DNA of 9,638 bases, taken from NCBI RefSeq assembly GCF_937890585.1, contig NZ_CALACG010000236.1, positions 1 to 9,638 of the forward strand, in the 5' to 3' direction. The position numbers were made by a program, and so were the translations under genes. The notes under the pieces are model-generated. The model ran no database searches. It had not been told where the DNA came from and worked only from the letters and a program-made list of their open reading frames with translations. How positions within the stretch are numbered: the stretch's first letter is position 1; every line of letters starts with the position of its first letter. Shown here piece by piece: positions 1 through 5,596 of the stretch. This DNA is from an uncultured Campylobacter sp. (GTDB lineage: Bacteria > Campylobacterota > Campylobacteria > Campylobacterales > Campylobacteraceae).

Positions 1-17
1 AACGAATAATTTCGGCT

Positions 18-57
18 CTAAAATTTGAGCTAAGCTACAAGCGAAGCCAAATTTTAG
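18..57 (-). terminator. Stem-loop downstream of the PLP enzyme gene, possible terminator
   Basis: CTAAAATTTG at 18-27 is the exact reverse complement of CAAATTTTAG at 48-57, a 10 bp stem. Short GCT/AGC and GC/GC pairings inside the loop could extend it. It lies about 90 bases past the stop of the minus-strand gene at 147-1253, so it could end or stabilise that transcript. No clean U-tract follows on either strand, so intrinsic termination is uncertain. The rest of 1-146 is AT-rich spacer in which I see no gene. Confidence 0.35.
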
Positions 58-146
58 TAGTCAACTCTTAGGGGTGAATGAGATTTTAAAATTTGCTCAA
101 AGACATTAAATTTGCAAAAAAATTTTACAAATTTACTTTTAAGTCC

Positions 147-1253
147 CTACTCTATCCTTCCGCGGGCCAAAACTGGCACTTTCTCGCAGACCTCATCGCC
201 GCTTACAAGATAGGCATAGTCATATAAATTTACCACCGGACAGATGTGATTTGGATAGATCCGCACGAGATCGCCCACACGCACGCTGTTAGCAAATTTC
301 TCATTTAAGATGATCGCATGCTCGTCAAACAGGTTATCTATCCACACTTCATGCTCTGCGATGAGCCCCATGCCAGGCGTCGTGCAAAAGCCCTCACTGC
401 GCCTCTCTTTAGTTAGCGCCTTTGCTCCAGCATCAAGGATCGTGCGGGTCGCAGTCGGCCTTGAGATCACGACACTAAGCACGCTAGCAGCGTTCATATC
501 AAAGCTGCCATAAGCATTTGCCTGCGACGCATCCATAAATATATATGTGCCAGGGCGAAGCTCTGTAACGCCTTTTGGTATCTCAAAATCATTTATCAGC
601 GACGGCGTCGAGCCGATGCTAACGGTAAAATTTTCATATCCAAACTCTCGCGCGATATCAGCAAATTTTAGCGTTCTCTCGGTTGCCACTTTAAAAATTT
701 GCTCGCACTCGCGCTTATCTTTTGCCTTGTATGAGTGGCCATCATGCGAGAAAACACCGCAAAATTCCACGTTTTTACACTCCCCAAAAGCGCTCATCAA
801 AGCTCTAAAATCGCCCTCTTCTATGACACCTGAGCGGTTTTCGCCAACTTCTATCTCAACAAGCAGCCTAGCTATCTCGCCGGCCTCGCCAAATACCTCA
901 TCAATTAGCCTTAAAACGCCCACACTATCGACGCCAAAGCTCACTTTAACGCCAGCTTTTTGCATAGCTATGATACGAGCAAATTTCTGCCTTGTGACGA
1001 TCTCATTTGCGATAAAAATGTCGCTTAACCCCTCTTTTGCCATCACTTCAGCCTCGCCCACCTTTGCCACTGTGATGCCATTTGCGCCGCACTCTACTTG
1101 CAGTTTTGCAAAGTATGGCATCTTGTGCGTTTTGGTATGTGGTCTTAAGCTTACATTAAATTTATCAGCGTATTTTTGCATTTTTTCTAAGTTTTTTAGC
1201 ACTATCTCCCTGTCTATGAGTAGCGCTGGGGTGTCTATTTCGGTGATTTTCAT
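147..1253 (-). CDS. Fold-type III PLP enzyme, D-threonine aldolase / D-serine dehydratase family
   Basis: The 368-residue product has the alanine-racemase-type N-terminal barrel and the C-terminal domain of metal-activated D-threonine aldolases and eukaryotic-type D-serine dehydratases. Near the N terminus (residues 37-44) is RPHTKTHK; by family knowledge Lys41 should form the Schiff base with PLP. The C-terminal HIC triad (His336, Cys338) matches the His-x-Cys pair that binds the activating metal in this family. The length (about 370) is normal, no signal peptide is visible and the protein should be cytoplasmic. The likely reaction is cleavage or dehydration of a D-beta-hydroxy amino acid, but the sequence alone does not separate aldolase from dehydratase. 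The ATG at 1251-1253 is preceded by AAAGGAT (1259-1265) with 5 bases of spacing, which supports this start. The gene lies 88 bases downstream of the reductase gene on the same strand and may be co-transcribed with it. Confidence 0.85.
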   Translation of the reverse strand: MKITEIDTPALLIDREIVLKNLEKMQKYADKFNVSLRPHTKTHKMPYFAKLQVECGANGITVAKVGEAEVMAKEGLSDIFIANEIVTRQKFARIIAMQKAGVKVSFGVDSVGVLRLIDEVFGEAGEIARLLVEIEVGENRSGVIEEGDFRALMSAFGECKNVEFCGVFSHDGHSYKAKDKRECEQIFKVATERTLKFADIAREFGYENFTVSIGSTPSLINDFEIPKGVTELRPGTYIFMDASQANAYGSFDMNAASVLSVVISRPTATRTILDAGAKALTKERRSEGFCTTPGMGLIAEHEVWIDNLFDEHAIILNEKFANSVRVGDLVRIYPNHICPVVNLYDYAYLVSGDEVCEKVPVLARGRIE

Positions 1254-1254
1254 G

Positions 1255-1310
1255 AGCTATCCTTTCTTTTTTCTTAGATTTTAACTCTAATTATTTAAAA
1301 AAGGATAGCT
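1255..1310 (-). promoter_or_regulatory. Inverted repeat masking the ribosome binding site of the PLP enzyme gene
   Basis: AGCTATCCTTT at 1255-1265 and AAAGGATAGCT at 1300-1310 are exact 11-base reverse complements separated by 34 bases. Read on the minus strand, the downstream arm contains the AAAGGAT Shine-Dalgarno sequence of the gene starting at 1253, and the upstream arm is a perfect anti-Shine-Dalgarno. In a transcript reading through from the reductase gene the two would pair and hide the ribosome binding site. The pairing is seen in the sequence; a control function is inferred. A DNA-level operator is an alternative. Confidence 0.45.
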
Positions 1311-1312
1311 TT

Positions 1313-1338
1313 TAGCACTTTAAATTTTCAAAGTGTTA
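1313..1338 (-). terminator. Small hairpin just past the oxide reductase stop
   Basis: TAGCACTTT (1313-1321) pairs with AAAGTGTTA (1330-1338), 9 bp with one G-U pair and an 8-base AT loop. It starts 3 bases after the stop codon of the reductase gene on the minus strand. A run of six T on the minus strand begins about 10 bases further on, too far away for a classical terminator. It may protect the 3' end or weaken read-through into the next gene. Confidence 0.3.
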
Positions 1339-1341
1339 CTT

Positions 1342-3795
1342 TTAGGCCTTTCTTGCGCCGATCTTTGGTGCGTCAAATGCCCTGACACGCTTTGGCGTGC
1401 CCTTAAATTTCTCAACCTCGACAAGGCTCGTGTGGGCGGTATTGCTCTGGCTCATCTTGCTTGATGGCACGTCTTTTGTGAGCACGTTTAAATTTCCGTG
1501 CAAGCAAAGGCTCTTCTCGCCTGGCACATCTGGGTCGTACCAAGCTCCCTCGCTCACGATGACGACGTTTTGTGGCACGTCCTCGGTCACAAATGCACCG
1601 CACAAAATTTCGCCCCTGTCGTTGTAAATTTTCACCACATCGCCCATTTTTATCCCTCTAGCCTCGGCTGTTTTTGGGTTTATGAGCACTGGCTCACGCT
1701 CTGCGATCTCGTTAAAATGGCGAAGCACAGAGTTATTTAGCTGTGAGTGAAGCCTAAATTTAGAGTGAGCACCACTGATAGCGATAGGATACTTTTTGTT
1801 TTTCGCACCCAGCCACTCAAATGGCTCAAGCCAAGTCGCATGCGGTGGGCAGTCGTCGTAGCCAAAGCCAGCGACCGTTTCAGAGTAAATTTCTATCTTG
1901 CCAGATGGCGTTTTTAGTGGATTTGCAACTGGGTCGTCACGGAATTTCTTGTAGTTTGTAAAGTAGCGTTTTTTCTCATCGACCTTGTCAAATCTAAAAT
2001 AGCCCTTCTGCCAAAACTCATCAAAGCTTGGCATGCTCTCATATCCAAGCCCAGCAGCCTTTTTAACGGCATCTTCGTAAATTTCCTTGACCCACTCTAG
2101 CTCGCTTTTGCCCTCACTAAATGCCTCTTCCCTTCCCCACTCTTTTGCTATGAGCCTTGCGATCTCGAAGTCGCTCTTGCTCTCGCCAAATGGCGCAACA
2201 AGCGGCTTAATGGCAAAGAGATACTCGCTAGTTGAGTTTGCCAACTCGATGTCCGTTCGCTCGCATTCAAGCGCAGCTGGCAGGACGATGTCGCTTAGTT
2301 TTGCCGTGCTCGTCCAAAATGGCTCGCAAGTGATGATCGCGCTAACTTTTTGCATAGCTTTTATCGCTCTATTTGTCTCTGGGTGCCTTGTAAATGTCGA
2401 GCCGTTGGCGTTAAACATCACTCTGATCTTTGGTAGCTTGTAGCTCTTGCCATTTCTAGTTATCTCTTTGCCAGGGCTTAAAAGTGCGTCTATGAGCCTT
2501 GAGTTTGGCAGCTCATATCCCTTAGTCTTTGGCACTAGTCCGCTATCTATAAATTTTTGAGGCACTTTTGTCTCAAAAGCCGCTAGTTTGGGCGCTATGA
2601 AGCTCTCATCGGCGTTTTTGTGCATGCCGTCATTTGTAACAAAGCCACAACCCTCTTTGCCGATGTGTCCAAGCATCGCATTTAGCGTCACAAGCGCCCA
2701 GTAGGCCATCTCACCGTGATCTTGCCTTTGTATGGCGTAGCCGCTAACTATGACTGAGTCGTTTTTGGCTAGATCCTCGCTAAATTTTGCCAGTTCTTGC
2801 TCGCTCACGCCACAAATTTTGCTTGCCCAAGCTAGGTTTTTATTGACCCCGTCTTTTGTGCCAAGCATATACTCTTTAAATTTATCAAAGCCAACGGTGT
2901 ATTTTTCTATAAATTCTTTGCTGTAAAGCCCCTTTTCAAAAAGGTAGTTACACATACCTATCATCATCGCCGTATCGGTGCAAGGCACAACTTCAAGGTA
3001 CTTTGCGCCAAAATATTTTGCGCTTTCGTTGTGATAAACATCGACGCTATAAATTTTCATCTCGCCGCTCTCGCCTTTTTTTCTGATCTCATCGTAGTAT
3101 TTATATGAGTTGTGAAGCGGCACGCCAATGGCGATCTTGTTTGAAACGACTGGGTTTGTGCCCCAAAATACGATCGTTTTGGCATTTTTTAAGATAGCCT
3201 CCCACTTTGTTGGCGCTAGTGTTGGGTCGATCGAGCCTGTGATGTGAGGCATGATGACAGTCGCTGCGCCGTATGAGTAGCCACCAAGCTCATTTACGTA
3301 TCCGCCAAGCACGTTAAGTAGCCTCTTTGCGGTCTTTTGGCTGTGACCAACTTTGCCAAGGCTACCCCACTGATAAACCTGTCCGTAGATCGCTTCAGCG
3401 CCGTATTTATCAAAATTTTCTTTTAAAATTTTCGCACTTAGTTTTATAGCTTCGTCCCAGCTAACGCGCACAAACTCCTCTTTGCCACGAAGCTCTGGCT
3501 TTGGGTTGTTTGGGTCAGCCAAAAAGCTCTTTCTAACAAATGGATATTTTACACGGCTTTCGTTTTGGATATGATCAAGAAGTGCGTTGTTTAGCTCATT
3601 TGGGCACGCATCGCCCTCAAATGGCTCAGTCTCTACAACGCGCCCTGCGATAGTTTTTACATAAAATGGGCCAAATTTGTTTGCACTTAGTCCGCTTTGC
3701 TTGTCAAAAAGCGCCTGAGCTGCTCCGTCAAGCTCTTTTGCCTGAAGGCTTGCTGCACTTAAGGCACCAAGCTTTAAAAAGTCTCGTCTTTTCAT
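1342..3795 (-). CDS. Periplasmic molybdopterin N-/S-oxide reductase (TorA/DMSO reductase/BisC family)
   Basis: The 817-residue product begins with a twin-arginine signal (RRDFLK at 3-8, then a short hydrophobic stretch to about residue 19), so it should be exported folded to the periplasm. It lacks the N-terminal Cys cluster that holds [4Fe-4S] in formate dehydrogenases and nitrate reductases, as expected for the single-cofactor TorA/DorA/BisC group. Ser174 in GGYSYGAA fits the serine ligand of Mo; Tyr141 and Trp143 sit upstream with the same spacing (31 residues from Trp to Ser) as Tyr114, Trp116 and Ser147 in Rhodobacter DMSO reductase. Other family blocks are WGTNP (211-215), HPETNR (471-476), ERTDIE (512-517) and a C-terminal molydopterin-dinucleotide-binding domain from about 670. 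Likely substrates are TMAO, DMSO, biotin or methionine sulfoxide. The ATG is preceded by GGAG (3801-3804) at 5 bases. No cytochrome c partner gene is adjacent. A Campylobacter symbol such as torA or bisA could apply but cannot be settled here. Confidence 0.92.
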   Translation of the reverse strand: MKRRDFLKLGALSAASLQAKELDGAAQALFDKQSGLSANKFGPFYVKTIAGRVVETEPFEGDACPNELNNALLDHIQNESRVKYPFVRKSFLADPNNPKPELRGKEEFVRVSWDEAIKLSAKILKENFDKYGAEAIYGQVYQWGSLGKVGHSQKTAKRLLNVLGGYVNELGGYSYGAATVIMPHITGSIDPTLAPTKWEAILKNAKTIVFWGTNPVVSNKIAIGVPLHNSYKYYDEIRKKGESGEMKIYSVDVYHNESAKYFGAKYLEVVPCTDTAMMIGMCNYLFEKGLYSKEFIEKYTVGFDKFKEYMLGTKDGVNKNLAWASKICGVSEQELAKFSEDLAKNDSVIVSGYAIQRQDHGEMAYWALVTLNAMLGHIGKEGCGFVTNDGMHKNADESFIAPKLAAFETKVPQKFIDSGLVPKTKGYELPNSRLIDALLSPGKEITRNGKSYKLPKIRVMFNANGSTFTRHPETNRAIKAMQKVSAIITCEPFWTSTAKLSDIVLPAALECERTDIELANSTSEYLFAIKPLVAPFGESKSDFEIARLIAKEWGREEAFSEGKSELEWVKEIYEDAVKKAAGLGYESMPSFDEFWQKGYFRFDKVDEKKRYFTNYKKFRDDPVANPLKTPSGKIEIYSETVAGFGYDDCPPHATWLEPFEWLGAKNKKYPIAISGAHSKFRLHSQLNNSVLRHFNEIAEREPVLINPKTAEARGIKMGDVVKIYNDRGEILCGAFVTEDVPQNVVIVSEGAWYDPDVPGEKSLCLHGNLNVLTKDVPSSKMSQSNTAHTSLVEVEKFKGTPKRVRAFDAPKIGARKA

Positions 3796-3843
3796 TTTTT
3801 CTCCGAATTTGGTTAAATTTACTGTTTTTGGTTGGTTTTATGA

Positions 3844-3849
3844 GTTATA
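3844..3849 (-). promoter_or_regulatory. Possible -10 box for the oxide reductase gene
   Basis: On the minus strand TATAAC stands about 48 bases before the reductase start, inside AT-rich sequence of the kind that replaces a defined -35 box in Campylobacter sigma-70 promoters. It matches TATAAT at five of six positions. In DNA this rich in A and T such matches are common, so the call rests mainly on position. Confidence 0.3.
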
Positions 3850-3898
3850 AATTTAGTATTTTGTATCATCTTGTCATGAAAAGGCCTTGTAATGTAAT

Positions 3899-3923
3899 AC
3901 GCAAACTTGCGTCTAAATTGCGT
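3899..3923. promoter_or_regulatory. Possible operator with three ACGCAA/TTGCGT half-sites
   Basis: ACGCAA (3899-3904) and TTGCGT (3907-3912) form a 6+6 inverted repeat with a 2-base centre. A further TTGCGT at 3918-3923 repeats the right half in direct orientation, 11 bases on. The cluster lies in the divergent region between the reductase and the small monooxygenase, 34 bases before the latter's start, where a -10-like TTATTTTA (3923-3930) overlaps the last half-site. These GC-bearing hexamers stand out from the AT-rich surroundings. Binding of a regulator here is inferred and the regulator is unknown. Confidence 0.35.
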
Positions 3924-3956
3924 TATTTTAGCCAAAAAATATTAAAGGATAGGGAA

Positions 3957-4250
3957 ATGGTAGGATTTTATGTAAATGTAAAGTTAAAAGCTGGATGTGA
4001 GGCGAAATTTGAAGAAATTTTAAAAGAGATCGTGCCAGCTTCAAGAAAAGACAAAGGCTGCATAAGCTACGAGTGTGGCGTAGTTGCAGGCACTAAAAGC
4101 GAATACTGCTTTATGGAGAGCTGGGAAAATTTAGAGAGCCAAAAAGAGCATATGAAGAGCGCTCACATGGTGAAAAACGCAGCTGCACTGGAGGCTTGCA
4201 AAGAGAGCCAAGAGGTGAAAATAATAAATTTCGTGGACGCAAAGGAATAA
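3957..4250 (+). CDS. ABM-domain small monooxygenase, YgiN-like
   Basis: The 97-residue product is a single antibiotic-biosynthesis-monooxygenase (ABM) ferredoxin-like domain: a first strand FYVNVKLKAG, a helix KFEEILKEIVPASRK, then GCISYECG, and the family pattern E-x-W with the later histidines (Glu54, Trp56, His65, His70 in MESWENLESQKEHMKSAHM). Relatives such as E. coli YgiN act on quinols or other small molecules without a metal or flavin, but many ABM proteins have no known substrate. The open frame extends upstream to 3666, antisense to the reductase; the ATG at 3957 is preferred because AAAGGAT lies just before it (3944-3950) and because the domain begins there. It is cytoplasmic, with no signal. 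The next gene begins 32 bases downstream and is probably co-transcribed. Confidence 0.85.
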   Translation: MVGFYVNVKLKAGCEAKFEEILKEIVPASRKDKGCISYECGVVAGTKSEYCFMESWENLESQKEHMKSAHMVKNAAALEACKESQEVKIINFVDAKE

Positions 4251-4282
4251 TATTTGCTTTAAAAGGGGCAAAATTTAGAAAA

Positions 4283-4504
4283 ATGAGCGAAGAAAAAATG
4301 CTTGAGATGATAAACGCGACTGCCGATGTTATGTTTATGGCTATACTTAGAGGGCGTGTGAGCCTTGAAGCCTGCAAAAAGGACAAGGAATTTATCGACG
4401 CCCTAAGAGAAGAGCTGCTTAGCAAAAACCCAAACAAGCTCAAAGTCGCGCAAGACTCGCACCAGATGATCGCCATTTTCGAAAAATACCGCAATAAAAA
4501 ATAA
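4283..4504 (+). CDS. Small helical protein of unknown function (73 aa)
   Basis: I do not recognise this protein. From the ATG at 4283 it has 73 residues, is predicted to be mostly alpha-helical and is rich in Lys and Glu. It has a hydrophobic patch ADVMFMAIL (residues 14-22) too short for a secure membrane span, one Cys (31) and a basic C terminus ending NKK. The frame stays open back to 4196 inside the ABM gene, but the extra residues there are basic, low in hydrophobics and unlike a conserved start, so the internal ATG is preferred. The nearest purine-rich site (AAAAGGGG, 4261-4268) is about 14 bases from the ATG, further than usual, so the start is less certain than its neighbours'. It lies 32 bases after the ABM gene and is likely in the same transcript. 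Confidence 0.65.
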   Translation: MSEEKMLEMINATADVMFMAILRGRVSLEACKKDKEFIDALREELLSKNPNKLKVAQDSHQMIAIFEKYRNKK

Positions 4505-4511
4505 TCCAACT

Positions 4512-4537
4512 TAAAATTTAAATCCATTTGCCGATAT
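4512..4537 (+). promoter_or_regulatory. FliA (sigma-28)-like promoter before the 300-residue protein
   Basis: TAAAATTT (4512-4519) followed after 10 bases by GCCGATAT (4530-4537) matches the enteric FliA consensus TAAAGTTT-N11-GCCGATAA at 14 of 16 positions, with a spacer one base shorter. The CGATAT core is also typical of flagellar late genes in Campylobacter relatives. A sigma-70 -10 box, TATAGT (4535-4540), overlaps it and is the alternative. The Shine-Dalgarno AAAGGAT (4544-4550) follows so closely that the leader would be only about 10-12 bases, a point against either reading unless transcription starts a few bases earlier. Confidence 0.4.
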
Positions 4538-4581
4538 AGTGTTAAAGGATTTGACATGATAAACGCGCTAAATGGATTTAA
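4518..4581. repeat. 12-base inverted repeat flanking the start of the 300-residue protein gene
   Basis: TTAAATCCATTT (4518-4529) and AAATGGATTTAA (4570-4581) are exact reverse complements. The 40 bases between them hold the -10 region, the Shine-Dalgarno sequence and the ATG. The left arm lies within the promoter, so an RNA hairpin could form only in transcripts reading through from the genes upstream. The repeat itself is seen directly; a role is inferred, and AT-rich sequence raises the chance of coincidence. Confidence 0.45.
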
Positions 4582-5458
4582 TCAAAGCTTTAACTATCAA
4601 GATGCTTTTAATAAGCAGCCAACGGCTATCGCAAATTTAGGCAAAGTAAAAATTTCTCCTCAAACCCTAGACATCAAGCATCTATCGCTCTCTGGCTACT
4701 CGTCAAATGATAAAATTTCTATTTGGGGCAAGATGAACGGGCTTGATAGCTCTATGGGTAAAGATGAAGTTGCTAGCCTTAAAAATTTCGTTGATAGCAC
4801 GAAGCTTTGGCGAGCAAGCTCCATTCTAACCAGCGAGAAAAACGGCTTTAGCGTAGATGAGTTTAACAAAACTTACAATATATATGCTATTGCCACCGAC
4901 AACCTGAAAATTCTAATCAACCACGCCAATGGCACACTTTATCTAAACCGCGAAGCTACAAATTTACTAGACTCTGATCTAAGCATAGATAAATTTAAAG
5001 ACAAATGGCTGGAATTTACCGCCGAAAGGATACTTGGCGAGCATGCAAATGTGAAAATTTCTTTTAAAGACGGGGCTTTACACTACGAGCAAACATCGGC
5101 TAAAAAACGCATAGAAATCTTAGGTCAAGCGATGGCGCAGCGTGTAAGCTACGCTGATAAAAATAGCAAAGATGAGTTTTTGAAATTTCTAAAAACAAGT
5201 TATGAAAAGGGCGAAAATATCGCTGATGTGCTGCAAAATATCGCCCTTACGCCAGTTAAAGAAGATGGCGACGAAGATATAGAAGAAGAGAAATTTAAGC
5301 CTATGCAAGTTACCAAAAAGAGTGTGACCTACACGGATAAGGATATAAAACGTGAGTTTTTTGAGGAATTTATCAGGCGCGAGGTCGAAAATGGCGCAAG
5401 CTTTGATGATCTAGTGCAAAAGCTAAACAAGCTAAAGCCAAAGGATATACTGGCTTAG
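4556..5458 (+). CDS. Unknown 300-residue protein with C-terminal internal repeat
   Basis: I do not recognise a known family. The product has no signal peptide and no membrane span. The N terminus (1-40) is rich in Asn, Gln and Phe and looks extended; residues 50-190 are mixed alpha/beta, including a hydrophobic IYAIATDNLKILI stretch and WLEFTAERILG. The C terminus holds two related units, 198-235 and 258-297, that share Y-x-D-K-x-x-K-x-E-F, a later F, G, D and Q; an acidic linker (236-245, EDGDEDIEEE) separates them. Only three Trp and no Cys are seen. AAAGGAT (4544-4550) stands 5 bases before the ATG at 4556, which supports this start. The FliA-like promoter suggests expression with late flagellar genes, so a flagellum-associated or co-secreted factor is possible, but this is inference. 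The gene is 51 bases from its upstream neighbour and converges on the protease gene. Confidence 0.8.
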   Translation: MINALNGFNQSFNYQDAFNKQPTAIANLGKVKISPQTLDIKHLSLSGYSSNDKISIWGKMNGLDSSMGKDEVASLKNFVDSTKLWRASSILTSEKNGFSVDEFNKTYNIYAIATDNLKILINHANGTLYLNREATNLLDSDLSIDKFKDKWLEFTAERILGEHANVKISFKDGALHYEQTSAKKRIEILGQAMAQRVSYADKNSKDEFLKFLKTSYEKGENIADVLQNIALTPVKEDGDEDIEEEKFKPMQVTKKSVTYTDKDIKREFFEEFIRREVENGASFDDLVQKLNKLKPKDILA

Positions 5459-5479
5459 CTTTAGGGTTTAAATTTTGGG

Positions 5480-5588
5480 GCTGGCTTTGCTACTAAATTT
5501 TCTGCTCAATCTTAAATTTTAAAGAGCCAGCTTCGCTCTATAAATTTATATTCATGGTTAAATTTAAAGAACCAGCCAGCCTAGCCCA
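5480..5588. terminator. Convergent intergenic hairpin region with duplicated arms
   Basis: Between the convergent stops at 5458 and 5597, GCTGGCTTT (5480-5488) can pair with AAAGAGCCAGC (5521-5531, one bulge) or with a related arm ending in CCAGCC near 5570-5580. The second arm is a near-copy of the first: 5512-5531 and 5558-5576 are direct repeats differing by one missing base and one substitution. A compact stem AGAGC/GCTCT (5523-5527, 5535-5539) is an alternative fold. This is where both transcripts should end. U-tracts are modest, so the exact terminator is unclear. Confidence 0.45.
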
Positions 5589-5596
5589 AAAAATTT

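Noticed and set aside
547..1284. A 245-codon open frame on the plus strand opposite the PLP enzyme gene
   Set aside because: It is antisense to a gene with clear catalytic motifs. Its translation is Ser/Pro/Leu-rich, as expected of a shadow frame, it has no ribosome binding site, and it runs into the leader of the real gene.
3666..3956. Upstream extension of the ABM monooxygenase frame
   Set aside because: The extra 97 residues overlap the reductase signal-peptide region on the opposite strand, add no known domain and lack a Shine-Dalgarno site. The ABM domain starts at the ATG at 3957, which has a good AAAGGAT site.
4111..4557. A 148-codon minus-strand frame across the two small plus-strand genes
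   Set aside because: It is antisense to the ABM gene and its neighbour and shows Leu/Ser-rich shadow composition with no recognisable domain.
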